From Branchiostoma floridae (Eukaryota > Chordata > Leptocardii > Amphioxiformes > Branchiostomatidae): a stretch of DNA of 64,000 bases. The stretch spans positions 5,988,635 through 6,052,634 of the forward strand of contig NC_049990.1 of NCBI RefSeq assembly GCF_000003815.2, written 5' to 3'. Numbering within the stretch: position 1 is the first letter of the stretch; every line of letters starts with the position of its first letter. Shown here piece by piece: positions 43,521-56,500 of this stretch. Below the pieces are notes generated by a model. It did not search any database. It had not been told where the DNA came from and worked only from the letters and a program-made list of their open reading frames with translations. Made by a program: the position numbers and the translations under genes.

Positions 43521-45644
43521 CATAATGCCAGAGGAATCAAATATGTTGCTTACGGTTCTACTAACGTTTCAATTATCCTGTGAGTCTCACATGCGAGGGC
43601 GTTCGTTCTCGAAGGAACAGCCGATAAGGCGTTTTGAAAAGGTCGACTTCTTCCCAACTCGCATTCTGTCGTGTCTCATAAATGTTACCGAGTCCTCTTC
43701 CAAGCCCTGTTATCTTATAACGGAAATAAGACGTCGCCATCATGAGCCGAGTGGCTTTGTGGTACGTGCTAGCCACGGACCCCTGTCGTGTCTTGAGACG
43801 TGCGGTGTATTATTGGGGAGGGCGACATGATTTCCCTCGAGTATGGATAGGATTAAGTGGATAAGTCATTACTTTCGCTCTTCATCTTCGCAGAGTATGC
43901 CAGAGAAGTCAGGGATGAGACCAGTAGACCACTAGGCGAGGAGCTAATATCTTATATGTCTTCTAAGATTTTAAATAGAAGTTTGAACTTCTGACGTTCC
44001 CGTTTACATGCTTTCTATTAACGTTATATACAAATGAATCTAGTTTCGTCCAGGGGCACCATTAATAGTCGATAGTGTTTCATGGGACACTAATGGTTCA
44101 ATACTGTTACATGTAGCATTTACAAGTGAACAATCGGATAAACAGAACATCTAGGGCTATGTTATCACTATACATTATCTATTGTTAACATGCCTCTTCC
44201 TTCTTCAAAACCGGTGTATATTAACTCACATAGTTTTTTGTTGTATACAATGTTGTTGGTGGCTACCATTATACATACAAACAGTTCGTCTTTGATTAAC
44301 TGTTTACATCGTGTATATAGAGCAGTGGTAAAAGAATTACGTATAACGAACGCTAGTATGAAATGGACTTACTTTTATAGTTGTATACGGTTAGATTGTA
44401 AAGTAAAAGCAATACAGGAAAGCTTACCTTCTTCCAACTGTTTCCGATGGCAATGGAGGCTTCAAAAGGCGACTGACGTCGGGCCCAACAGCGCTTTACA
44501 CACAACTTCGTACCCCACGCAGTATTTTCAACAAATGTAACGAGAGGATATCAACATAGTACCCGCTGTTTGCTATTCCCAAAAGCCATGCATGTACAAT
44601 GAGTATGACATACGTGCACACAGAAAAGTCAAGCGGCGTTCAGGTATCCAATCTATAGCAATATTCTTGCTGTACTCGAGGTCTTCATCATCACAAAACA
44701 ACATTACTCCAATTACCCAAGCTAATGGAATTTCCCACTGACTCGTGTTCCGGACGTCCATGTAACATAATAGCCTAATATGGCCAAAGTAGGTTGGAAC
44801 CAGAATCTGGATTTCCAACAGCTTTGCAAAATATCGAATATCTCACACCCTTTATTACCCATAACAAAAGAGCAAGCAAAATATAAACCCTTTATGAATA
44901 ATTTGTGTGAGGTAAATCTTCTTTTCTTGTAACGTGAGGAAAAACCGAAAGCCTGGAAGTGGAAGGTTCGTCTTTTTACATCCTTCAATTACCACCGACA
45001 TATCACATTTCCTTTAAATGGAAAATAGATGTTCCATTTCGTAGTTAGAAGGGATTCTAAGTAGACTGATTAGTTTTAAGCTAACAAAGACAGAAAGGTA
45101 GACGCCATCTTGTCTGTAACCAATGGAAAACGACCAGTAGGTCACGATGAGTCAGCAATTTGTTACGCAATTCTTAATTACAATCGTTTGTTGCAGTAAA
45201 TCTAATCCACTGGTTTCATCAGTCTTAGTCATGAACTTTTAACTTATTAAGTGACTGTACAATTCAATTTCCAATTTATTATGTATGCATTGTATGTAAA
45301 GGTATATATATGTAGGTAACGTTATACAACAGTTACCAATTTATATGTACATCCAATTAATGATTATTCTATGGTAGTTATATGCTTGTTATCTTTGGAC
45401 ATCTTTACACGTTGCAACGTAGAATGGATTAAATCAGATACAAAATTTACAATTGATATAATTGTATACAAAAGATTTGCATAAATGCACCTCTTCGCGG
45501 TGTCATACGGTGCACGTGACCCAGAATGGGACTCCCGTTCGATTCGAATGACGTCACATCGAACACGATTCGACAGGAAAAAGCCTGCGACCTCTGGGTC
45601 TAAATTTGACATTCGTGGGTAGACATGTATCTATCAATGTATGA
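43521..45644. other. Intergenic, nothing recognised
   Basis: AT-rich; no convincing exon. A TGACGTCA palindrome is at about 45549 without other promoter signs. Confidence 0.4.
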
Positions 45645-45650
45645 TTTATT
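45645..45650 (-). terminator. Candidate poly(A) signal of the TBK1-like gene
   Basis: AATAAA on the minus strand about 190 bases after the kinase stop codon. It is the first one I found downstream; usage is inferred. Confidence 0.4.
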
Positions 45651-45835
45651 GATAACAACTACAGCATTAAGAGACCATGCTAAGAAAGTTTTTCAATTCA
45701 AATTCATACTAAAATATAGTTCTTTTCTTTTTTTAAGATAACGTTATAAACACTATTTGATAAGATACTGATATCTATAGATACAGTTGGCTGGTGATAC
45801 AATGATAAAAATGATTTTGGTGTAACGTTTAATAA

Positions 45836-47565
45836 CTAAGTATCAGGGTCCATACTGCCCTTTGACACTGAACCTGAACTTTGTGAACTTGTCCAGGAGG
45901 GAGGGTAGGAAATGTTTGTCTGTTCCCAGTTTTCCTCGAGCTTCAGGCTGGAGCTCAGCTCAACATCGTCACTGTCTATGATGGTCTTCAGACTGTAACA
46001 AGAAGTTTAGAGGAAAAACATTTTAAACTCGGCACAAAAAGTTTGGAAAGTTAACAGTTGATGATTATTCCGTTGTTTCTGCATCAATTTTAATGAGGTA
46101 ACATTATATATCATTAGAAAGCTTGTGTGATTTCCTTTGTAATGGCATCAAACTCATGGTCATTGTAAACTCATGGAACAAGCACCCAGCCTGCTCACGT
46201 GATTAGGTCACCAAAAAATGTCCAAATTTCCCTGCCTCTGTTCAACACTGTATCGTCTGGTTGGTGTGGCCGCGGGTGCCAATGATTCAATTAGTCATTT
46301 TTTCACGTAATATTTGGCATACAGGACATCCAAGTTAGATATGAAAATATGATCTACCAAAGTTGATGTTCAAAACTTTTTTGTGCCGAGTTTAGTTGAA
46401 ATGCAAGAAGGGTAGCTTTTACAACTCTTTATCATGTGGCGAAGCAGCGAGTTGCACTGTCAAAGTCTTGGCACAATTTGAGAACCGATTCGTTGTATAG
46501 AAAGTGGTCTTATTATAGATAAATGTACAAAATTGCATGTTAGCATGAAAGCTGATCTATGTTGGTAAATTATATTAAATTTTTAACTGTCCTTCAACAC
46601 AAGAATTTTCTCACCTCGAACTTTCGGTCGCACATCCGTCGACCTTCGTCAGGAGAATCACCACTCCTGACGAAGGTCGACGGATGTGCGACCGAAAATT
46701 GCATGCCTTTACCTTACAGTTATCTTATATAAAAAGTCTTAAACATAACAGGAAATAGCGAACGGCAAATTGAACGCGATGCTTGAAGTATCTAAGACTG
46801 AAATTATGATCACAGTCGTTTCTACTCAGACACCCATTGTAATTTCTAATTTGGACGCAGTTGCTAAGTGCCTCCAAATTGGCCACATCCCACCAAATTA
46901 TGCCCTTAAAGTACCTATACCTACAAATCATGCCATTAAAATGCCCACACCTACAAATTATAAATATTATATGCCACGTTGCAAAGTAAACCGTAACCAT
47001 CACGAGAATAGTTGAAAATGCATTCCCTGAATAAATAATTCAAGCTCCCTTTCCTGGTGGAAAAATCCAAGTTGTCTAGAAGTTCTTGCAACGTTCTAAA
47101 ATCATACAGAAAATCAATCGTAACAACCGTACACAAAGTCTGTCTTACCTATCCAGGAGAGACTTGCTGACTTCTGCTTCCAGCTTTATTTCCTTCTGGC
47201 TCCTCGCTAACTCTTGCATCCTGTCGTGACAACGTTTTAAAGCAAAACATTATGATATTGCCTTCAAGAATTGTCTCAGATGTTCTTATAGTTCGCATTA
47301 AAGTCTATACAATCAAGAAAGACATGGCTAGGAATAGGATAACTCTATCAACTTGATGTCAACGTTAACGTCAAAATTGTCAGACAGCAAATTACAGATA
47401 TTACTGTATGTATGATTTCGTAGGTATGCAGATACTGATGATAGATTTGAATGTTTAGCAGCCTCACCGTTGCTGAAGAGCTTTCTTATCTTCCAAGTGT
47501 TTCCTTCTCTGTTTGTCATTTTCCTCCTCATCAGCGGCGCGTGTGGATCCACAGATATCGGCTTG
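45836..47565 (-). CDS. TBK1-like exons: C-terminal coiled coil and end, three exons
   Basis: Exons 47468-47565 ([20 protein letters not shown]), 47149-47220 ([20 protein letters not shown]) and 45836-45992, which ends in a Ser-rich stretch and DPDT. In TBK1 this C-terminal coiled coil binds TANK, NAP1 or SINTBAD adaptors; the same role here is inference. Confidence 0.82.
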
Positions 47566-50500
47566 CTGAACGTATGATGAAATATTTAATTTGTAATACA
47601 ATGTTTGAGGCTGTCTTTTCTATTGCAACATAAATCTGCAATAAAAATTGCAACACCCTCAAGTTATTGACTTATTTTCAACAAATTTTCGACAAATGTA
47701 GAGTATAGTAGAGCAAACAATACAAACATAAGATTGTGAAATTAACGTAGGCTTTAATTCCTGCCCATGAAGTATCAAGTTGTAAATAAGATTAGTTATT
47801 ATAGCTATATGGAAACATTTGTTATTTGGTACCTTCTTCAGCTCATCCAGACATGAGGTTGCTTGACTGATCCACACATCAACGAGTCGAAGTGCCTCTT
47901 TGATCTCGGCCTGGTACTCTACACACCTCCTGTTCACGTTAGCGGTAAATAAGCAGAATTATTTCAAACGTCGAGTATTAGATTTAGAGCTACTCTGTAA
48001 GTTTTATTTCACTCTCCTTTGATGTTAATACTGTAAAGGACCTGGGTCTTCGACAGAATGAGACGAAGTGTAACGTGTTCTTTTTTTATTGAAAGTAGTG
48101 CCAGGTTGCTTCGCCGCGGCTATAGTTTTCAGCACAGCGTCACCCTACTCTTCGCGATAAGTGTGTTGGGTTCTTTTACGCGCAAAGGTTTGCCGCATGA
48201 GGCTTACGCCAGGAACTCACGGTGTAAGTGGCCGTACCTCACCATCCGAAAGGATACATGCAACCCCAAACAGTTATCCCAAACGGGGCTTGAACAACTA
48301 ACTACAATATATCAAGTCACTGTTTCTTACTTCATGATGGCGGATGTTTTCGTCCATGCTTGCTGGAATATTGACGAACACTCCTTCAGATAAACAGAGC
48401 GGGCTTTCTCAGCCTCCACCCGAATTCTTTCCCTGTTGAAGTGCACATACAAAAACGCATATTTAAGCTATTACAGTAACTATCAATAAACACAGGAAAT
48501 AAAGCTATTTGAATTTATTGCCTGAATTCAATGCAACATGCAATCGGAAGAGCTGGGAATCAGACGGTAAACAAACTTTCAAAGAATCTCGTTGCATGTC
48601 GGGAAACTCTAGGCACTATGGGCAGCTCCGAGGATAAACAACCATGACAACACCAATGTGGTGCTTGCGTATTGTGTCCGTTCAATGTTTTCAGGGGAAT
48701 GGTTTTGTTGAGTTTTACCATGTTTTATTCTATCCCGTCCAAACGCCGTATTATCATTATTCGCTACTTTGCTCGTTTTGACATTTGTCGTCTTATTTTC
48801 CTTTTTGCAGTGGTGACGCTTGTATCAGCAGCTTACGTGAGTTTATCACGTCTTTTCACCTACTTTTTCATGTTGTTCGATACAAAAATTAGTCAATAAA
48901 ATCTACATCAAAGCACTCCTTCGTGTATCCTGAAACAGCTTGTTTGACACATGAACATGAGAAGGAAATTGACTCCCCCGCTACTTTTAGATAACAAGCA
49001 TAATGTACTTTTGATTGACATCAACACCCATACACTCACCCACACGATTTCTGAAGTAGACACGGATTGTCCCGTCCTAATAGTACATCTTAGAAGTTGT
49101 AGAAAGGTCAGTGCTGCATACACAATTATTACAAAGCTAACATGTACATTGAAGTTAGGGAAAATCTCTTATCTGTCCATCAAGATTTATTTTCCTACCT
49201 TGCCAGACTATGGATTTTGTCGTCGTGATAGGCCAGTCCTGAAAATAGAAAATGTGACGTGAAGTAAGGGTTGAATGTATTCATTCGATAAGTTGTAACG
49301 CAAATTCATTGTTCATTCATGTTCGCGAACATTTAATATTTCATATCTATATTTACATTTTTAGTGTTTTAGATCCATTGTGTCGTGTATGTAAGTGTAA
49401 TGAAGATTATCACATTCTTTTAATTGGTATACTTTAGTGAACAAGAAACAGTGCTTATGTACTATAGCAGAGCTAATATCACCATCACCACTGGAACATT
49501 TGAAAATGAAATAGACAAAGGACAAAACAATGTGGAATAGAATAAAATGAAGTACAGCAGTGGGGTTTAAGTGATCAAACAAGTATATATATATACACAC
49601 ACAAGATTTTAAAGGACAATGTTCAATCAATTTGGAAACGTTTGGTCTCGAGTATATACGACTGGGTAGGATGCATAATATTGCTATTTGTTTCCTTTGA
49701 TAAAGAGGGTGAACTCCTGAGTAAAAGTTGAGTTAGGGCTGGATCAGACAAGGTTTTCAAATCAAGGGTTGAGCTTACAATGTCCCGAAGATTGCAGAGA
49801 ATGGATATTCTAAGTTGGTTGTATTATTATATTCATTAGTCATCCCACAGTTGCAGTGCAGCAGTGGATTGTGGGTAGGGTCATAGGTTAAGGCATCATC
49901 GGATGGTGCATGACTGTGGTTGACATAGTTCTCCAAGGTAAGGGCCCTTGAAGTGCACAATCCGCGCGGAAATGTTGCAAAATAATTGTTAACAAATGCG
50001 GGACATTGAGCTTTGATCATACACCACAATACACCGTGACTGCACATGCGCACTACGAACTGTGGTATTACTTATTCTAGATGTTCTGAGGTGCTTTTGA
50101 CATGTTTTATTGGCAAGTTTTGGACAAGTTATACATGATGCAACAGGACAACTTACTGGCTTCTTTCCTTTGGCGTTGGAATTCTTGATGGATCTTGGAG
50201 ATTTCTTCTTCAATGTGTTGTATCCTAGACAAGCTGAAGCAATTTCAAAAAAACATTCATGAATAGGAAATGAGTAGATCGGTGTCACTGTGTGCGTATA
50301 AAAAAAGAGCTGTAGTTTGCATATTGTGAATACTAGCATGCGCAAAGCTACGCTTACATTTGCACACACCATATCCGTAGTCCAGACGTATACAAAGGTA
50401 CAAAATGTATATTCAAAAGCAATTTCAAAGCAATCAAAACCCAATTGCTATCACAAAACCAGTAAATGGGCGTTTAGCTAGTTTCGGGTACGTCAGTTAA

Positions 50501-53500
50501 ATCAGTTTCATTTTTACGACATTTAAAGGTCATGTAAAGATATACATGTAGGTGTAATTATTCAAGCTTTCGGAATACGGAGTGGTTATATGAAAAGGTA
50601 AAGTTATGGTTTTAGTGGTATAAACGATACCTTCAACTCTACTAATATATTCATGTCTTCATTCCTTTGTTTGTAAAGTTTGCTTTTCGTGCTCTGATCG
50701 CGCGTAGTCCCAACATGTTTATCTTACCTGGTCTACAATAGAGGATAATAAGCACCCATTCATCGGCAGATGACTACACTCCTTGATGCAGCGGATGCTG
50801 ACTGCTTCTAGAAATACTCATTACGATATTAAGGCCACAGGAAGTAAATTTTATGGATGACATTAGCGCTCTCATTGATTTTCGTCCGATTCTCAAAAGA
50901 AAAAAATGTTGTTCCCGGCCTTCCGCCAATAGGCTTTAAATGGTGTTTACGATAACTCCGTAATCTCCGCTGAAATATTTTGCCGTCTTAAATCTTCTTC
51001 CTTTTGTTCGGAACGTTTGCTTGAATATTCGTTTTCGTGCTCTGACCGCACATAGTCCAAGTCTATCTTGCCTGGTCTACAATAGAGGACAATAAGCAAC
51101 CATTCATCGGCTGATGACTACACACCTTGGTGCAGCGGATGTTGGCGGCTTCTAGATAGAAATACTCATGACGATATTAAGGCCACAGAAAGTAAATTCT
51201 ATAGATGACAGTAGCGCTCGCATCGATGTTCACCTGATTTTGACAAGAAAATAGAAATTTCGTTTCCGTCCGGCAATGGTCAACATGACAAGGAAAAGTT
51301 GCCATGTGATGGCCTACTAGTAGGGTGTAGTAGAAGAAGTGATATCAGCACAAGTAGCCTTTCTTGTTGTTGTGGCGACACCAGGCTACCACACTAGTGT
51401 CCCGTTTTGTATATCGTGAAAACAGAAATAAAATGTTTGTAGTCTGAGACACCATGTTTTATTGCCTCAAATCTTGCTACAGCGTTTATGGTCTCTAGTT
51501 TCTAATAATTAGGATCATTATATTTATGTATTGAAGTCGTCTCTGTCGCTTAGGTTCTTTTTGCGTAGAAAAGTGTCATAGTCTGTATAGACTGACTGAC
51601 AGAGAGAGATTATTATCAACATCTCCAGAGGATGTCATCCATAAAATTTACTTGATACGACCTAATGAATACTTTGAAAATCCACTCACGTCGTCTGTAG
51701 GTCAGACAGCGTATCGGCGCTCGGGAGGGGAAGTCTGAAAGCTTCGTCACCTTCTAGACGGCCTTCAAGTAACAGCATGATGGCCATCATGTCGTCGTAC
51801 TCCTTCTCTAGCTGTGAATGTGTTGATTTCATACATTATACATATTCTGTGGTGGTCTTCTGTGCATATAATGGCATAGATTAGATATGCAATTAGGTAT
51901 GAAGTTACATTCTAGACATGTACGTAATACAGATCTGATATGAAGTTAAATTCTAGGCATGATGTTCATAATACTTGTTTTTTTTCTTACCAAAACATAG
52001 ACAAAGATGTATGATTATGGTGATATAGTTTATAGTTTATGGTGAATTCGAAATACAAATAGAGACACCAACATGGCGGCGAACACGCGATGACGTCACG
52101 TGGAAAACGTTCTATACTCGTCATACGTAGTTTCATTACAATTATTATTCATTCATTTCATTCGTTGTATGTTAATTTTCTGTCTGTATGTCACCATATG
52201 CACGTGTTGTATTTCATAACTTGAAATTTCGTCTGTGTTGGTATAGGTCATTATTGAACGAGATAAACTGTAATTTCTAACAAAAAAAAGGTGACGTCAC
52301 AACAGCAGTGGATTGTTCATTCCTCGACAACGACTGGTGCTGTTTAGTCGAAAATTTGTGTGAGTCCAATTTTTGTGTTGGTAATTACAGTTTAACTAGT
52401 TCAAGAATGTTTTATTTCATTTGTGTAATGAATGGCCCCACTGCAAGGCAGTGTAAATCACTGAGTGGACAACCCTGGGTAAAAATGACAGAAATAGGAA
52501 TAAATAGAGGCCTGCCCAGACGCCCTACCTGTGTAAATTGAGCACTGGTGTGAACGGGTGGTGATGTGGCGGGGTGACCCACAGGGGATCTTTCATCGCT
52601 GCTTCCATGACCGTCTGGAGGACCGTTGCAGGACACATCTTGCCTATGTTTCATAATGATGTACAGGTTTTATTATTATAAGCCAATGGCCGATCATAGA
52701 GACTGTTCAATAACGGGCTTGGGACCAGGGTAGCCATCACAAAACAAATCGCATTGCAATAAAAAGGGGTTCGGTAAAACCTGTAAAAAAAACCTATCAA
52801 AGTTGTTTTTTTTCCTCCGACGATAAGAAAGTTATCACATGCACGAAGTTCGATAAATGTATGGAGCGAGTTTATGACGTCAACACCACATCCGATGTAT
52901 TTGAACAGATAAAAGAACAGCCGATTTAAAAATTACAAGTTCTTGTAATGAGCAAGGAGGTTAAAGCTCTTTCTTTAACCTCCTTGTAATGAGTGTCTAT
53001 AGGAATTGTCGTAAGGTCACTGTGAAATATATTTCTCATAACACTAATCAACGACCACGAAAATATGATGGTGGAAGGCATAAACTTCTTAGAACTTATG
53101 ACCAATCACTGACGTCAAGGGTCCGCAAGGTCACGTGACCAATAGTCTGTAGGTGATTGGCCATATGAAATTTGAAGACAATTGCAACAGGATAGTGGAA
53201 AATTCGATGTTAGACCTGTACTGCCGAAAAAAATTAAGATATCTGGATGTTAACTTGAAACTTTCTATGTTGGACCTCTAATACTAAAAACAGACAAATG
53301 TAACTTTTCAAGATATCTGAATGTTAACTTAAAACATCTTACAGATGACAGACGGTCCTTGAGGCGGCGTCTAAGGCAGACTTTAAGAAGCGCAGGCCGT
53401 TCACTTGACTCATGAGGCTTTCAAAGTCCGCACGTAGCGAGTGTCTGCAAGCAGAACAAATCACGTTAACATTTCCTGCAGACAAGTACAACAAAATCGT

Positions 53501-56500
53501 TCCATTTGTCTGCCATAGTTGCTAGTTTAACTCCCACAGGCAACACTTTACCAGACCAATGACGATATATACTTATATAAGGGAAAGGCGATGGACTCTC
53601 TAACAGCCTTTTGGGCCGTAAGGGCCGTGGGTTACTAATCCATTGTGTCTAGGGTACCGTATTGGAACGCAGAAGCCTACCCCTCTTCTTTCACTATCTC
53701 ACCTATCATTTTGCACATTGTTGGATTGAATGGAGCCGCGTTAAGTGCCTTTACAATGGAATAGAGTGTTTTGGCGAGACACCAACGTTGTAGGCGAGCG
53801 CAACTGGATTGTAGTGAACCTTACTTCAGGCGTTTATTCCAGACATCTGCCGATCTTCTGACCTTCTAACATAACCTATTTTAAGCTTGCTCAGCTCACA
53901 ACAGAGAATACCGGAAGAACACATGAAAACTTGCAAATTGAATTTCAGAACTCCTTATATTGCTATGGAAAGTGAGTGAAATACGAGAATACAAGAAGAA
54001 AGGAAAAGAAAGGAATGTCAGGGATCGAATTCCGTCGACGCCACTAAAAAGCTGCTCGCCCAACGTGGGGCTCGAACCCACGACCCTGGGATTAAGAGTC
54101 CCATGCTCTACCGACTGAGCTAGCCGGGCTTACTTCCCATGATTTATCAGTTGTTGCCTTTGGCAGAATTGCAGAATGTTATGGAAACGGTTGAGCCAGA
54201 ATTTTTTTGGTCTATATATAGGTCAACAGCAATATATTGATATGAAAACAGCTGCGTCCCACTACAAAAACACCAAGTGGTGGTCGGCATCCGCTTTGTT
54301 GCTATGGAAAGTGAGTGACAATACTCAAAGAAAGAAGAAATGAAAAGGAAGGAATGTTAGGAATCGAATACGGACCTCTCGATTCCGACGATGCTAAAAG
54401 GTTGATCGCCCAACGTGGGGCTCGAACCCACGACCCTGGGATTAAGAGTCCCATGCTCTACCGACTGAGCTAGCCGGGCTAACTTCCCATGATTTATTAG
54501 TTGTTGCCTTTGCCAGAAGGTTATGGAAACGGTTGAGCCAGGTTGGTCTATATGTAGGTCAACAGCAATACTGTATATTGATATGCAAATAGCTGCGTCC
54601 CACTACAAAAACACAAGTGGTGGTCGGCATCCGCTTTGTTGCTATGGAAAGTGAGTGACAATACTTAAAGCAAGAAGAAAGGAAGGAATGTCAGGAATTG
54701 AATACGTGTCTTCTCAGTTCCATCAACGCCGCTAAAAAGCTGTTCGCCCAACGTGGGGCTCGAACCCACGACCCTGGGATTAAGAGTCCCATGCTCTACC
54801 GACTGAGCTAGCCGGGCTTACTTAATACGTTATGCAGAATACACGGTTCGAAATATCTGTAACATTTGAAGAGAATGTTTCTTTTCACGGTAGCAACTTT
54901 CCAAGAATGGAATCCAACAGAAAAGTTACTGATATACTTTTTGGGATATTGTCAAGACATGGACAACTACAAGTCGGTTCATGTATCCAACTGTGCATGA
55001 GATGGTGCAAGTTTGAGGCCCCTGACTTGTGAAAAGTTCAACCATGTTTCATGTATGTTAAAATACATGTGGCCTCGGCTCTCTTAACAATGTCCAGACG
55101 TGTTTTATTCATGACTCATGCGCAAGTGGAACGATGAAAGGACTTATACTTACACAACGCATTCCACCGCCGTCCAGCGCAACAACATGACATCCTTCAA
55201 CTGACAAGATGCTCGTCTTATTTTGTGAACGACGAACATGATTTCCTTCAGACAAAAAGAGACAACAGCATCTTTTAGTTTCACATTGCATGATCATAAA
55301 CCAATCAGCTACATTTCAAACACATTTTGTCCGCCAACTTGATGTCCTGTGATTTTACAAACTACAGTCATTACACTTACTCTATCCGGATCAGTGGATT
55401 GGTTAAAAGCTACCTTTCAGTAATCATCATGCTGAATATGATGAACATGTTTAGAACAGGAAGGATACTTCGATAATACATATATCTAGCTTGTGTGTAC
55501 CTTTGCAGTTTCCGCATCTTCCTGAAGTGATGGTCTGTATGGAAACTCCGGGATTTCTCCTGAAAGGTAGATGAGAGATCGATGAGTTGATGATGTAAAT
55601 GACAAAAAGTACAGGCTCATAAACATAGATCTAAAGTAAGCAGATATTTTCACATAGGAGGCCATACAAATGTTATGGGGAAGACGTGGATAAAGCTTAG
55701 ATATCGAGGTTATTGTTGATTCGTATTTCTTTGTTAAACACGCGTTGGACTACTTATTTTGCTCGGTCAGTAACGAAAGGATGCCACCTGAAATTGAACG
55801 TATAAATACCTATCCAAATGTTTGAGAACCTGATATCTTGCTGTGGGAAATACTAGTACTTGAGATATATGATATACAGTCCAACAAAGGGATAAATGGA
55901 CAAAGAATCCTCGAAATTGATTTAATGTATACGCCAAAGGGCAAATGTCCACTGTACACTGTAAGGCCATGGAAAAGATGGAAAGACATCATACAAGAAA
56001 CATGAAGTACAGACTTGAACGACATCCGGAAATGGGGTCTTCTAAGGCGGATCAGAGATTGGAAGAAACGATGTTCTCGACTGACAAGCCCTAAGCCTTA
56101 CATGGGGAAGATGAAAGCATATTAACAAGATTTATTTCCTGTGAGTCCAAAACGTACCGACACTTGGAACAGTGTATGCTCTGGAGTTATCGTCCATAGA
56201 TGTAACCAGAACGAGAGGCTCCTGGTCGTCTGTGTGAGTCCATGATGATAAAGTTTGCAGCGGGTCAGGGTTGAAGGGTCTACCCTTTAAGAAGAACTGT
56301 TGCTCTGAAGCTCTCACATCCGTCTTAGAAGCTATGTCTTCTTGAAATTCTGCTAGCCTAAGGAACAACCGTAGAGCATTAAACTCATGTCCACTTTAAC
56401 TATGCCTTAATTAAACGTCTGTCATACGTGAAGCATCATTAGTGTGTCCCGAATGCTTGATAAAAGAAATTGGTCGACACTGTTAGTTTTTTATTCAACA

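Larger units (their letters stand above)
53930..54740. repeat. Tandem unit (~345 bp) carrying the tRNA-Lys genes
   Basis: Besides the tRNA, each unit repeats TTGCTATGGAAAGTGAGTGA, AAGAAGAAA, GGAATGTCAGG, GTTATGGAAACGGTTGAGCC and AGCTGCGTCCCACTACAAAA. The flanks have diverged with small indels, while the tRNAs have not. Confidence 0.85.

Noticed and set aside
49775-50444. Two overlapping minus-strand frames of 92 and 151 codons
   Set aside because: They cover a kinase exon and intron in a wrong frame; no homology that I can support.
54960-55135. Another copy of the 370-bp array palindrome
   Set aside because: Only scattered matches (GACTTGTGAAAAGT, CAATGTCCAGACGTG); too diverged to assert.
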